Assembly (NCBI RefSeq): GCF_008711285.1
Contig: NZ_VXDC01000005.1
Coordinates: forward strand, 124,001-188,000
DNA length: 64,000 bases
From: Roseibium aquae
Lineage (GTDB): Bacteria; Pseudomonadota; Alphaproteobacteria; Rhizobiales; Stappiaceae
Direction: 5' to 3'
Shown: positions 19,471 to 28,884 of the stretch, in pieces
Layout: every line of letters starts with the position of its first letter
Position numbering within the stretch: the stretch's first letter is position 1
Program-made: the position numbers and the translations under genes
The notes under the pieces: generated by a model
What the model saw: the letters and a program-made list of their open reading frames with translations, nothing else
Database searches by the model: none
What the model was told of the DNA's origin: nothing

Positions 19471-20670
19471 ATGAATATCCATGAATATCAGGCCAAGGCC
19501 GTGCTGAAGCAATTCGGCGCACCTGTGGCAGAGGGCGTTGCGATTTTCTCGGCCGATGAGGCAGAAGCGGCAGCAAAGTCTCTTCCCGGCCCGCTTTGGG
19601 TCGTCAAGTCCCAGATCCACGCCGGTGGCCGCGGCAAGGGCAAGTTCAAGGAACTTGGTCCGGATGCCAAAGGCGGTGTCCGTCTCGCGTTCTCACTGGA
19701 TGAGGTGACATCTCACGCCAAGGAAATGCTCGGCAACACGCTGGTGACCGCGCAGACAGGTGACGCCGGCAAGGTCGTCAACCGTCTCTATATCGAAGAC
19801 GGCGCCGACATCGAGCGTGAGTTGTATCTCTCCATCCTCGTCGACCGCACCGTCGGTCGGCCTGCCTTTGTGGTTTCCACCGAAGGCGGCATGGACATCG
19901 AGGCCGTTGCGCACGACACGCCGGAAAAGATCATCACCCTCCCGATCGATCCGGACACCGGCGTGACCGAGACGGACAGTGCCAAGCTTTGCGACGCCCT
20001 GGAACTGACCGGTCTGGCCCGCGAAGACGGCATGAAACTGTTTCCGATCCTTCACACCGCCTTTGTCGAAAAGGACATGGCGCTTTTGGAAGTGAACCCG
20101 CTGATCGTCATGAAGGACGGTCACCTGCGTGTTCTCGATGCCAAGGTCTCCTTCGACGGCAACGCCCTGTTCCGCCACGATGACATCATGGCTCTGCGGG
20201 ACGAGACGGAAGAAGACGCCAAGGAAATCGAAGCGTCCAAATACGATCTGGCCTATGTGGCGCTCGATGGCGACATCGGCTGCATGGTCAACGGCGCGGG
20301 CCTTGCCATGGCGACCATGGACATCATCAAGCTCTACGGCGCAGAGCCGGCCAACTTCCTTGACGTTGGCGGCGGTGCATCCAAGGAGAAGGTGACGGCG
20401 GCGTTCAAGATCATCACCTCCGATCCGAACGTGAAGGGCATCCTGGTCAACATCTTCGGCGGCATCATGCGCTGCGACGTGATCGCGGAAGGCGTGATCG
20501 CGGCCGTTCAGGACGTCGGCCTCAAGGTTCCGCTCGTTGTCCGCCTGGAAGGCACCAATGTCGAACTTGGCAAGAAGATCATCAACGAAAGCGGTCTGAA
20601 CGTGATCGCCGCCGACGATCTCGACGACGCCGCCCAGAAAATTGTGAAAGCCGTCAAGGGGGGCGCGTAA
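19471..20670 (+). CDS. sucC: Succinyl-CoA synthetase subunit beta
   Basis: 399-residue ADP-forming beta subunit. The N-terminal ATP-grasp domain starts with [16 protein letters not shown], and [16 protein letters not shown] is the nucleotide-binding segment. The C-terminal CoA-ligase domain includes GGGASKEKV and [15 protein letters not shown]. The enzyme converts succinyl-CoA to succinate with ATP formation. The stop codon directly abuts the sucD ATG at 20671, implying translational coupling. GGGGGAAA precedes its ATG. Confidence 0.98.
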   Translation: MNIHEYQAKAVLKQFGAPVAEGVAIFSADEAEAAAKSLPGPLWVVKSQIHAGGRGKGKFKELGPDAKGGVRLAFSLDEVTSHAKEMLGNTLVTAQTGDAGKVVNRLYIEDGADIERELYLSILVDRTVGRPAFVVSTEGGMDIEAVAHDTPEKIITLPIDPDTGVTETDSAKLCDALELTGLAREDGMKLFPILHTAFVEKDMALLEVNPLIVMKDGHLRVLDAKVSFDGNALFRHDDIMALRDETEEDAKEIEASKYDLAYVALDGDIGCMVNGAGLAMATMDIIKLYGAEPANFLDVGGGASKEKVTAAFKIITSDPNVKGILVNIFGGIMRCDVIAEGVIAAVQDVGLKVPLVVRLEGTNVELGKKIINESGLNVIAADDLDDAAQKIVKAVKGGA

Positions 20671-21579
20671 ATGTCGATCCTCGTCAATAAAGACACGAAA
20701 ATCATCGTTCAGGGCCTGACCGGCAAGACCGGCACGTTCCACACGGAACAGGCTCTGCAATATTACGGCACCAAGATGGTGGCCGGGGTTCATCCGAAGA
20801 AGGGCGGCGAAAGCTGGGCGTCCGGAGTGGATGCGTCGGCCTCGCTGCCGATCTTCGCCACAGTCGGCGAAGCGCGGGAAGCAACCGGCGCCGATGCGTC
20901 CGTGATCTATGTCCCGCCGGCAGGCGCGGGCGCGGCGATCATCGAGGCGATCGACGCGGAAGTCCCGTTCATTGTCTGCATCACCGAGGGCATCCCGGTC
21001 GCCGACATGGTGAAGGTCAAGGCGAAGCTGGAAAAATCCAAGTCCCGGCTGCTCGGCCCGAACTGCCCCGGCATCCTGACCCCTGAGGAGTGCAAGATCG
21101 GCATCATGCCGGGCTCGATCTTCAAGAAGGGCTCTGTCGGTGTTGTCTCCCGTTCCGGAACGCTGACTTACGAGGCGGTGTTCCAGACCTCCAATGCCGG
21201 TCTTGGCCAGACCACCGCTGTCGGCATCGGCGGCGACCCGGTCAAGGGCACCGAATTCATCGACGTCCTGGAAATGTTCCTGGCCGACGACGAAACTCAG
21301 TCGATCATCATGATCGGCGAAATCGGTGGCTCTGCGGAAGAAGAAGCGGCTCAGTTCCTGAAGGACGAAGCCAAGAAAGGCCGCAAGAAGCCGATGGCCG
21401 GCTTTATCGCGGGCCGCACCGCGCCCCCGGGCCGCACCATGGGTCACGCAGGTGCCGTGATCTCCGGCGGCAAGGGCGGAGCCGAAGACAAGATCGCCGC
21501 CATGGAAGAGGCCGGGATCAAGGTGTCTCCGTCTCCGGCGAAGCTCGGTGAGACCCTTCTCGAAGTCTTGAAGGGTTAA
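20671..21579 (+). CDS. sucD: Succinyl-CoA synthetase subunit alpha
   Basis: 302 residues; partner of SucC. It has the CoA-binding Rossmann domain ([19 protein letters not shown] at the start) and the catalytic, phosphorylated His in [14 protein letters not shown]. The length matches the family. It has no gap to sucC; its ribosome site AAGGGGGGC lies inside the sucC end. A 200-base structured gap follows before sucA. Confidence 0.98.
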   Translation: MSILVNKDTKIIVQGLTGKTGTFHTEQALQYYGTKMVAGVHPKKGGESWASGVDASASLPIFATVGEAREATGADASVIYVPPAGAGAAIIEAIDAEVPFIVCITEGIPVADMVKVKAKLEKSKSRLLGPNCPGILTPEECKIGIMPGSIFKKGSVGVVSRSGTLTYEAVFQTSNAGLGQTTAVGIGGDPVKGTEFIDVLEMFLADDETQSIIMIGEIGGSAEEEAAQFLKDEAKKGRKKPMAGFIAGRTAPPGRTMGHAGAVISGGKGGAEDKIAAMEEAGIKVSPSPAKLGETLLEVLKG

Positions 21580-21591
21580 GACGCGAAATCT

Positions 21592-21778
21592 GACGGCGGG
21601 CGAACGGAATCTGTTTACGTTTGCCCCGTCATGATGAAAGGTAGCGGCTGCGGCGTCCCTAGGGAATGCAGCCGCGATCGAGGGGGTTGGCCCCGGAAGG
21701 GTGGCCGGCCTGAAAGGGAACCGGGAGCGGGCGCATCAGACGCCCGCCATAGCATAAGGGCGGAGCAACCCTCCGCTG
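21592..21778 (+). promoter_or_regulatory. Structured leader in the sucD-sucA gap with a ribosome-site-occluding hairpin
   Basis: Four hairpins are seen. A 13-pair stem with a two-base bulge spans 21592-21630. GCGGCTGC (21644-21651) pairs with GCAGCCGC (21668-21675), with TCCC/GGGA inside. GCGGGCG (21727-21733) pairs with CGCCCGC (21741-21747). GCGGAG (21760-21765) pairs with CTCCGC (21771-21776), 3 bases before the sucA ATG, and buries the only GGAG. A competing stem, AGGG (21757-21760) with CCCT (21769-21772), would put GGAG in a loop. This looks like translational control of sucA. I do not recognise a known riboswitch. Confidence 0.55.
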
Positions 21779-21779
21779 G

Positions 21780-24767
21780 ATGGACATGGCACGGCAGGAA
21801 GCGAACGCCCAATTCGCACTGACGTCGTTGCTTTACGGCGCCAACGCAGCCTATATCGAAGACCTCTACGCACAGTACAAGACCGACCCGAATTCGGTAG
21901 AAGCCGATTGGCGGGACTTCTTTGCTGCCTTCCAGGACGAGAAAGACGCGGTGTTGAAGGAAGCCCGCGGCGCTCCCTGGAAACGGGCGGACTGGCCGAT
22001 TGAAGCCAATGGCGACCTCGTCAACGCGTTTGATGGCAACTGGGCGCCGATCGAGAAAGACCTCGGAGACAAGATCCAGAAAAAGGCGGAAGCAAAAGGC
22101 GCCGCGATTTCCGCGGACGAGATCCATCAAGCCACGCGCGATTCCGTGCGCGCCCTGATGATGATCCGCGCCTACCGCATGCGGGGTCACCTGCACGCCG
22201 ATCTCGACCCGCTCGGCCTCGCCGGCAAGGGCGATCACGAGGAACTGCATCCCTCGTCCTACGGGTTCACGCAGGCCGACTGGGACCGGAAGATCTTTAT
22301 CGATCACGTTCTCGGGCTCGAATACGCCACCATCCCAGAGATGCTGGATATTCTCAAGCGGACCTATTGCTCGACGCTCGGCGTCGAGTTCATGCACATC
22401 TCCGATCCGGCCGCCAAGGCCTGGATCCAGGAGCGGATCGAGGGGCCGGACAAACAGGTCGCCTTCACCCGGGAGGGCAAGCGTGCCATCCTCAACAAGC
22501 TGGTCGAGGCCGAAGGCTTCGAGAAGTTCCTGGATGTGAAATACACCGGCACCAAGCGGTTCGGCCTGGATGGTGGTGAGGCGCTGATCCCGGCGCTCGA
22601 ACAGATCATCAAACGTGGCGGCCAGATGGGCCTGAAGGACATCGTCCTCGGCATGGCGCACCGGGGCCGGCTGAACGTTCTGACCCAGGTGATGGGCAAG
22701 CCGCACCGCGCGGTGTTCCACGAGTTCAAGGGCGGTTCCTTCGCTCCCGATGACGTGGAAGGCTCCGGCGATGTGAAGTACCATCTCGGCGCATCCTCCG
22801 ACCGCTCATTCGACGACAACAACGTGCACCTTTCGCTGACGGCGAACCCGTCGCATCTGGAGATCGTCAATCCGGTCGTGCTCGGAAAGTCCCGGGCCAA
22901 GCAGGATCAGCTGTCCGCCGTCGCCGGCCGCTTCATTGAGACGACAGAGGTCGACCGGTCCCAGGTTCTGCCGTTGCTGCTGCATGGCGACGCGGCCTTT
23001 GCCGGGCAAGGGGTTGTGGCCGAATGCTTCGGCCTGTCCGCCCTGCGCGGGCACCGGACCGGCGGATCGCTTCATGTGATCATCAACAACCAGATCGGCT
23101 TCACCACCAATCCGCGCTATTCCCGGTCGTCGCCTTACCCGTCGGATATGGCCAAAGTGATCGAGGCGCCGATTTTCCATGTCAACGCCGACGATCCGGA
23201 AGCCGTAACCTTCGCCGCCAAGATTGCCATCGAGTACCGGCAGACTTTCGGGCGCCCGGTGGTCATCGACATGATCTGCTACCGCCGCTTCGGTCACAAC
23301 GAAGGGGATGAACCGGCTTTCACGCAGCCGATCATGTACCGCAAGATCCGCAAGCACGCCACGACGCTCCAAATCTACACCGACCGTCTGGTCCAGGAAG
23401 GGGTTGTCACGGCCGATGAAGTCGAGGCCATGAAGGCCGAATGGCGCAAGAAGCTCGACGCGGAGTTCGAGGCCGGGCAGTCCTTCAAGCCGAACAAGGC
23501 CGACTGGCTGGACGGAAAATGGTCGGGCGTGAAACGCGCGCAGGAAATCGACGATCCCCGCCGCGGCACGACCGGCGTCCCCATCGACGAGCTGAAGGAC
23601 ATCGGCCGCAAGCTGACCGCCATTCCCGATGGGTTCAATGTTCATCGCACAATCGCCCGCTTCCTGAAAAACCGGGAACGGATGGTCGAAACCGGTGAAG
23701 GGATTGATTGGGCGACCGCCGAGGCGCTGGCTTTCGCCAGCCTGCTCAATGAAGGTCATCCGGTCCGCTTGTCAGGTCAGGATTGCGAGCGCGGAACGTT
23801 CTCCCAGCGCCATTCGGTCCTTTATGACCAGGAAGATGAAAGCCGCTACATCCCCCTCAACCACGTCGGCGAGGGACAGGAGCGTTACGAGGTCATCAAC
23901 TCGATGCTCTCGGAAGAGGCGGTGCTGGGTTTCGAGTACGGCTATTCCCTTGCAGAGCCGAATGCGCTCACCATGTGGGAGGCGCAGTTCGGTGATTTTG
24001 CCAATGGCGCTCAGGTCTTGTTTGACCAGTTCATCTCGTCGGGCGAACGCAAGTGGTTGCGCATGTCTGGTCTGGTCTGTCTTCTTCCCCATGGCTACGA
24101 GGGCCAGGGGCCGGAGCACTCCTCCGCGCGGCTGGAGCGCTTCCTGCAATTGTGTGCCGAAGACAATATGCAGGTGGCGAACTGCACGACGCCTGCGAAC
24201 TACTTCCATATTCTCCGCCGGCAGCTGAAACGGGATATCCGCAAGCCGCTGATTCTGATGACGCCGAAATCGCTCCTGCGACACAAGCGGGTGGTGTCCA
24301 AACTGACGGAACTCGGACCGGACTCCACCTTCCACCGGCTGTTGTGGGACGATGCCGAGTATGGCAACTCGGAAACCAAGCTGGTTGCCGACGACAAGAT
24401 CCGGAAGGTCGTCATGTGCTCCGGCAAGGTCTACTACGATCTGCTGGAAGAGCGCGAGAAGCGCGGCATCGACGACATCTATCTGTTGCGGATCGAGCAG
24501 CTCTACCCGTTCCCGAAAAAGGCGCTGATCGAAGAGCTCACGCGCTTCAAGAACGCGGAGATGATCTGGTGTCAGGAGGAGCCCAAGAACATGGGCGGCT
24601 GGTTCTTTGTCGAGCCATACATCGAGGAGGTCTTGAACGAGATTGGGGCGAAGCACTCCCGTCCGCGCTTCACAGGCCGCGAAGCGATGGCGTCGACCTC
24701 GACCGGTCTCATGTCCACCCATCTCGCCCAGCTTCGGGCGTTCCTCGACGACACATTCTCCGAGTAA
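21780..24767 (+). CDS. sucA: 2-oxoglutarate dehydrogenase E1 component
   Basis: 995-residue thiamine-diphosphate-dependent E1o, which decarboxylates 2-oxoglutarate and passes succinyl to SucB. The N-terminal segment SLLYGANAAYIEDLYAQYK is the E2-binding tail. The central part has GMAHRGRLNVL and the ThDP/Mg region, and the C-terminal transketolase domain has GYEGQGPEHSSARLERFLQL. The length fits the family (about 930-1000). The start is MDMARQ; there is no free ribosome site, because GGAG is within the hairpin just before the ATG. A terminator-like hairpin follows the stop. Confidence 0.98.
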   Translation: MDMARQEANAQFALTSLLYGANAAYIEDLYAQYKTDPNSVEADWRDFFAAFQDEKDAVLKEARGAPWKRADWPIEANGDLVNAFDGNWAPIEKDLGDKIQKKAEAKGAAISADEIHQATRDSVRALMMIRAYRMRGHLHADLDPLGLAGKGDHEELHPSSYGFTQADWDRKIFIDHVLGLEYATIPEMLDILKRTYCSTLGVEFMHISDPAAKAWIQERIEGPDKQVAFTREGKRAILNKLVEAEGFEKFLDVKYTGTKRFGLDGGEALIPALEQIIKRGGQMGLKDIVLGMAHRGRLNVLTQVMGKPHRAVFHEFKGGSFAPDDVEGSGDVKYHLGASSDRSFDDNNVHLSLTANPSHLEIVNPVVLGKSRAKQDQLSAVAGRFIETTEVDRSQVLPLLLHGDAAFAGQGVVAECFGLSALRGHRTGGSLHVIINNQIGFTTNPRYSRSSPYPSDMAKVIEAPIFHVNADDPEAVTFAAKIAIEYRQTFGRPVVIDMICYRRFGHNEGDEPAFTQPIMYRKIRKHATTLQIYTDRLVQEGVVTADEVEAMKAEWRKKLDAEFEAGQSFKPNKADWLDGKWSGVKRAQEIDDPRRGTTGVPIDELKDIGRKLTAIPDGFNVHRTIARFLKNRERMVETGEGIDWATAEALAFASLLNEGHPVRLSGQDCERGTFSQRHSVLYDQEDESRYIPLNHVGEGQERYEVINSMLSEEAVLGFEYGYSLAEPNALTMWEAQFGDFANGAQVLFDQFISSGERKWLRMSGLVCLLPHGYEGQGPEHSSARLERFLQLCAEDNMQVANCTTPANYFHILRRQLKRDIRKPLILMTPKSLLRHKRVVSKLTELGPDSTFHRLLWDDAEYGNSETKLVADDKIRKVVMCSGKVYYDLLEEREKRGIDDIYLLRIEQLYPFPKKALIEELTRFKNAEMIWCQEEPKNMGGWFFVEPYIEEVLNEIGAKHSRPRFTGREAMASTSTGLMSTHLAQLRAFLDDTFSE

Positions 24768-24770
24768 TTG

Positions 24771-24799
24771 AAAACGGAGGCTGTCCGGCCTCCGTTTTT
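24771..24799 (+). terminator. Terminator-like hairpin between sucA and sucB
   Basis: AAAACGGAGGC (24771-24781) pairs perfectly over 11 bases with GCCTCCGTTTT (24788-24798), followed by a further T. It starts 4 bases after the sucA stop and 38 bases before sucB. It has the form of a rho-independent terminator and should lower or end read-through inside the operon. Confidence 0.8.
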
Positions 24800-24836
24800 C
24801 AAGAATTTGGCCAGGTAAATCTAAGAGAAGGCAACC

Positions 24837-26366
24837 ATGGCAACCGAAATTCGCGTGCCCACCCTTGGCGAATCCGTATCTGAGGCAACCATTGCGCAAT
24901 GGTTCAAGAAGCCGGGCGACAAGATTACGGTCGATGAACCGATCGTTGAACTGGAAACCGACAAGGTGACAGTGGAAGTTCCGGCTCCCGCCTCCGGGAC
25001 CCTCGAGAGCATTGTCGTCAATGAAGGCGACACGGTCGAAGTCGGTGCCCTGCTCGGTCAGATCGCGGAAGGGGCCGGCGCGGCTGCCGCACCAGCGTCC
25101 GCATCCAAGGCCGAAGCGGCTCCGGCGCCGGGCAACGGCGCTTCGGCTTCCGCCGTGATCGATGTCGTGACGCCAAGCGCCGGCGAGTCGGTGACCGAAG
25201 CCGAAGTTGGCGAGTGGATGGTGAAGGAAGGCGACACCGTCAAGGCCGATGACACGCTTGTGGAGTTGGAAACGGACAAGGCGGCCCAGGAAATCCCCTC
25301 GCCATCCGCTGGAACCGTGGTCAAGATTTTCAAGAAGACCGGCGACACGGTCCAGCCGGGCGATGTTCTGGCCCAGATCGATACGTCCGGCGCAGGGGCC
25401 CCGGCTGCGGCCGCTCCGGCCGAAAGCGCACCTGCGGCGCCAGCTCCTGCGGCCGCCGCTGGCGGAACCGCCATGCCTCCCGCGCCAAGTGCGGCCAAAA
25501 TGATGGCGGAAAACAACCTTTCGTCCGGTCAAGTGGCCGGTTCGGGTAAACGCGGTCAGGTGCTGAAGGGCGATGTGATCGCGGCCGTGGCATCCGGCGC
25601 GTCGGCGGCTGCCAGCGCACCGGCGCCGGCCCAGGTCGCGCGCGGTCCGATTGCGGCCGAAGATGAAATGCGCGAAGAGCGCGTGCGCATGACGAAACTG
25701 CGCCAGACCATTGCCCGCCGCCTGAAAGATGCCCAGAACGCAGCCGCCATGCTGACCACCTATAACGAGGTGGATATGGGCCCGGTCATGGAACTGCGCA
25801 AGCAGTACAAGGATCTGTTCGAGAAAAAGCATGGCGTGAAGCTCGGCTTCATGGGCTTCTTCACCAAGGCCGTGTGCCATGCCCTGAAAGAGATCCCGGC
25901 GGTGAATGCCGAGATTGATGGAACCGACATTATCTACAAGAACTTCTGCCATGTCGGCGTGGCCGTTGGCACGGACAAGGGCCTTGTGGTCCCGGTCGTC
26001 CGCGATGCGGATCAGATGTCGATCGCCGAGATCGAAAAGGAAATCGGGAATCTCGGACGCAAGGCCCGGGACGGCAAGCTCGGAATGGCCGACATGACGG
26101 GGGGCACCTTCACCATTTCCAATGGTGGCGTTTATGGCTCGCTGATGTCCTCGCCGATTCTCAACGCGCCGCAGTCCGGTATTCTGGGCATGCACAAGAT
26201 CCAGGATCGCCCGATGGCCGTCAACGGCCAGGTGGTGATCCGCCCGATGATGTATCTGGCGCTGTCTTACGACCATCGGATCGTTGACGGAAAGGAAGCC
26301 GTGACCTTCCTGGTTCGCGTCAAGGAAAGCCTTGAAGATCCGCAGCGCCTGGTTCTGGATCTTTGA
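24837..26366 (+). CDS. sucB: 2-oxoglutarate dehydrogenase E2 (dihydrolipoamide succinyltransferase) with two lipoyl domains
   Basis: 509 residues. Lipoyl domain 1 spans about residues 2-76 (lipoyl Lys in [11 protein letters not shown]) and lipoyl domain 2 about residues 104-178 ([11 protein letters not shown]). An Ala/Pro-rich linker, a peripheral-subunit-binding domain ([10 protein letters not shown], then [13 protein letters not shown]) and the catalytic domain with [12 protein letters not shown] follow. E. coli SucB has one lipoyl domain and about 405 residues, so this is the two-lipoyl form. The ATG follows GAGAAGG. Succinyl is transferred from SucA to CoA here. Confidence 0.97.
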   Translation: MATEIRVPTLGESVSEATIAQWFKKPGDKITVDEPIVELETDKVTVEVPAPASGTLESIVVNEGDTVEVGALLGQIAEGAGAAAAPASASKAEAAPAPGNGASASAVIDVVTPSAGESVTEAEVGEWMVKEGDTVKADDTLVELETDKAAQEIPSPSAGTVVKIFKKTGDTVQPGDVLAQIDTSGAGAPAAAAPAESAPAAPAPAAAAGGTAMPPAPSAAKMMAENNLSSGQVAGSGKRGQVLKGDVIAAVASGASAAASAPAPAQVARGPIAAEDEMREERVRMTKLRQTIARRLKDAQNAAAMLTTYNEVDMGPVMELRKQYKDLFEKKHGVKLGFMGFFTKAVCHALKEIPAVNAEIDGTDIIYKNFCHVGVAVGTDKGLVVPVVRDADQMSIAEIEKEIGNLGRKARDGKLGMADMTGGTFTISNGGVYGSLMSSPILNAPQSGILGMHKIQDRPMAVNGQVVIRPMMYLALSYDHRIVDGKEAVTFLVRVKESLEDPQRLVLDL

Positions 26367-26396
26367 TCCGGGGCCAATGACACGGGGGCCACGCTG

Positions 26397-27011
26397 ATGA
26401 CCTTGGAGTTCCTGATCGCCGCTTTGATTGTGGTGCTCGTTCCAGGCACCGGCGTGGCCTATACGGTGGCCGTCGGCCTTGGCAAAGGCCGGCTGGCGAG
26501 CGTGGCGGCCGCCTTCGGCTGCACGCTTGGGATCGTTCCAGCGATTGTCGCGTCCCTGATCGGCGTTTCGGCTCTGCTTCACACAAGCGCGCTTGCTTTT
26601 CAGGTCGTGAAATATGCGGGCGTCGCCTATCTGCTGTATCTCGCCTGGCTCACGCTGCGCGACAGCGGGCCGATGGACCTGAAGTCTGACCGGGCTGGTG
26701 GCAAAAGTCTCCTTGGCATTGCGGCAAGCGGCACCCTGATCAACGTTCTCAACCCGAAACTGACCGTGTTCTTCCTCGCGTTCTTGCCGCAATTCGTGGA
26801 TCCGGCAACTGAAAACGCGACGTCCCAAATGCTGGCCATGAGCGCGGTGTTCGTGGCGATGACATTCGCGGTTTTCATTGTCTACGGTCAATTCGCCGCG
26901 CTCGCGGGTGAGCGGATCCTTCGCAGCGAGCGGGTTCTGACCTGGCTGCGCCGTTCGATCGCAGCCACCTTTGCGGCCTTCGGCGCGCGGCTTGCGCTGG
27001 CTGACCGTTGA
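26397..27011 (+). CDS. LysE/RhtB family exporter
   Basis: 204-residue inner-membrane protein with about six hydrophobic segments and the LysE-family marks VPGTGVAYTVAVGLGKGRLAS near the start and GTLINVLNPKLTVFFLAFLPQF in the middle. Such proteins export amino acids or related small molecules. It lies between sucB and lpd, 30 bases after the sucB stop on the same strand, so it is probably carried by the TCA operon transcript. The substrate is unknown, and a link to 2-oxoglutarate or glutamate is only a guess. Confidence 0.88.
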   Translation: MTLEFLIAALIVVLVPGTGVAYTVAVGLGKGRLASVAAAFGCTLGIVPAIVASLIGVSALLHTSALAFQVVKYAGVAYLLYLAWLTLRDSGPMDLKSDRAGGKSLLGIAASGTLINVLNPKLTVFFLAFLPQFVDPATENATSQMLAMSAVFVAMTFAVFIVYGQFAALAGERILRSERVLTWLRRSIAATFAAFGARLALADR

Positions 27012-27026
27012 CGCGGGCCCGCGAGA

Positions 27027-27191
27027 ATGTCCGGTTTGGACATGTTTGGTCTTTCTTCGGGCGGATCTGGTCCAGATCGTCCGCCGGATGACCCCACCAA
27101 CGGCAGCCCTGGTGGCTGCCGTCCGACAATTCAACTGAACGAGCGTTCGCGCCCTGTCGCAGACGTTCCCTCAACGGCCCGGGTCCGGGCC
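27027..27191 (+). promoter_or_regulatory. Four-hairpin leader before lpd
   Basis: The 211-base gap holds ATGTCC/GGACAT (27027-27043), GGCGGATCTGG/CCAGA-TCG-TCCGCC (27060-27085, 11 pairs with one three-base bulge), ACGGCAGCC/GGCTGCCGT (27100-27122, nine perfect pairs, five-base loop) and GGCCCG/CGGGCC (27176-27191). There are no T-runs, so they are not plain terminators. The gap could also hold an internal promoter, but none is clear. Confidence 0.5.
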
Positions 27192-27222
27192 AACGAACAG
27201 GAAAAGGTAAAAGGCGAGCGAA

Positions 27223-28626
27223 ATGGCCCAATATGATCTAGTCGTCATTGGAACCGGCCCGGGCGGATATGTATGCGCGATCAAGGCGGCGCAGCTGGGC
27301 CTCAAGACGGCCGTGGTGGAGAAACGCGCGACGCTCGGTGGCACCTGCCTCAACATCGGCTGTATCCCATCCAAGGCGATGCTGCACTCGTCGGAAATGT
27401 TCCATGAGGCAGGCCACAGTTTCGAGAAAATGGGCATCAAGGTCGCCAAGCCGAAGCTGGACCTGCCGGCCATGATGGCGAACAAGCAGGACGTCGTGGA
27501 TGCCAATGTGAACGGCATTTCCTTCTTGATGAAGAAGAACAAGATCGACGTTCACCATGGCACGGGCAAGGTTCTGGGTCAGGGCAAGGTCGAGGTCACT
27601 TCGGAAGACGGCAAGGCCACGACGCTCGAGACCCGGAATATCGTGATTGCGACCGGTTCCGATGTCATGCCACTGCCGGGCGTGGAAGTGGACGAAAAGC
27701 AGATCGTGTCCTCGACCGGTGCGCTCGAGCTGGAAAAGGTTCCGGGCAAGATGGTGGTCGTTGGCGGCGGTGTCATCGGTCTGGAACTGGGGTCCGTCTG
27801 GAGCCGTCTGGGTGCCGAGGTGACGGTTGTCGAATTCATGGACAAGATCCTCGGCCCGATGGACGGCGAGGTCTCCAAGCAGTTCCAGCGCATTCTCAAG
27901 AAGCAGGGACTCGACTTCAAACTCTCGTCCAAGGTGACCGGTGTCGATAAGAAGGGCAAAAGTCTGCACGTGTCTGTCGAACCGGCAGCCGGCGGCGACG
28001 CCGAAGTCTTGCAGGCCGATATCGTTCTGGTCGCCATCGGCCGCAAGCCCTACACGGAAGGTCTGGGTCTCGAGACAGCCGGGGTTGCGCTGGACGAGCG
28101 CGGCCGGGTGAAGATCGACGCGCATTACAAGACCAATGTGGAGGGCATTTACGCGATTGGGGATGTGGTCGTCGGGCCGATGCTTGCCCACAAGGCTGAA
28201 GACGAGGGCGTCGCGGTTGCCGAGATCCTCGCCGGGCAAGCCGGGCATGTGAACTATGATGTCATCCCGAATGTGGTCTACACCCAGCCGGAAGTCGCCT
28301 CTGTCGGCAAGACGGAAGAAGAACTGAAGGCCGCGGGCATCACTTACAAGTCTGGCAAGTTCGCGTTTTCCGCCAACGGCCGCGCCCGTGCCATGAATGC
28401 GACCGACGGGTTTGTTAAGGTTCTGGCGGATGCCGAAACGGACCGGGTTCTGGGGGCGCACATCGTCGGGTTCGGCGCGGGCGACATGATCCACGAAGTC
28501 GCGGTTCTGATGGAGTTTGGGGGATCTTCGGAAGATCTGGGCCGGACCTGCCACGCCCATCCAACGATGTCGGAAGCTGTCAAGGAAGCGGCCTTGGATG
28601 TGTTCGCCAAACCGATCCATTCCTGA
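27223..28626 (+). CDS. lpd: Dihydrolipoyl dehydrogenase (E3)
   Basis: 467-residue flavoprotein that reoxidises dihydrolipoamide on SucB, and possibly on other 2-oxoacid dehydrogenases, using NAD+. It shows the FAD motif VIGTGPGGY, the redox disulfide [13 protein letters not shown], the NAD motif [13 protein letters not shown] and the C-terminal His-Glu pair in [24 protein letters not shown] stands just before the ATG. It is the last gene of the mdh-suc operon and is closed by a clear terminator. Confidence 0.97.
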   Translation: MAQYDLVVIGTGPGGYVCAIKAAQLGLKTAVVEKRATLGGTCLNIGCIPSKAMLHSSEMFHEAGHSFEKMGIKVAKPKLDLPAMMANKQDVVDANVNGISFLMKKNKIDVHHGTGKVLGQGKVEVTSEDGKATTLETRNIVIATGSDVMPLPGVEVDEKQIVSSTGALELEKVPGKMVVVGGGVIGLELGSVWSRLGAEVTVVEFMDKILGPMDGEVSKQFQRILKKQGLDFKLSSKVTGVDKKGKSLHVSVEPAAGGDAEVLQADIVLVAIGRKPYTEGLGLETAGVALDERGRVKIDAHYKTNVEGIYAIGDVVVGPMLAHKAEDEGVAVAEILAGQAGHVNYDVIPNVVYTQPEVASVGKTEEELKAAGITYKSGKFAFSANGRARAMNATDGFVKVLADAETDRVLGAHIVGFGAGDMIHEVAVLMEFGGSSEDLGRTCHAHPTMSEAVKEAALDVFAKPIHS

Positions 28627-28647
28627 GCGAGCAATTTTTTGAAGCGC

Positions 28648-28675
28648 AAAAGCCGGACCTCGTGTCCGGCTTTTT
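28648..28675 (+). terminator. Terminator of the mdh-suc-lpd operon
   Basis: GCCGGAC (28652-28658) pairs with GTCCGGC (28664-28670), with a four-A run before and TTTTT after. It lies 21 bases beyond the lpd stop. Confidence 0.9.
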
Positions 28676-28884
28676 GGTTCAAGATCGGCGCATTCGATCC
28701 GCTTGCCATGGACACATGAAAGGTCCGGGCGGTGGACGCGGACGGAGCTGCGGAAACGCGCAGAACGGGCAGCGCAACGGAAGGCAACTCGAAGGGTCAC
28801 AAAAACGTCAACGATTTATTGATAAAATGTAAATGTCAGGTTTCGAAAACCGGAGCCTAATTTCTCAATCGAGGGGAACTCAGC

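Noticed and set aside
19693-21447. Minus-strand open frame over sucC/sucD
   Set aside because: Mirror of codon bias in sucCD; no recognisable domain.
23772-27134. Very long minus-strand open frame antisense to sucA-sucB and the LysE gene
   Set aside because: The genes on the plus strand are unmistakable. The antisense frame is rich in His, Arg and Gly as expected from the reverse of GC-rich codons, and spans several genes.
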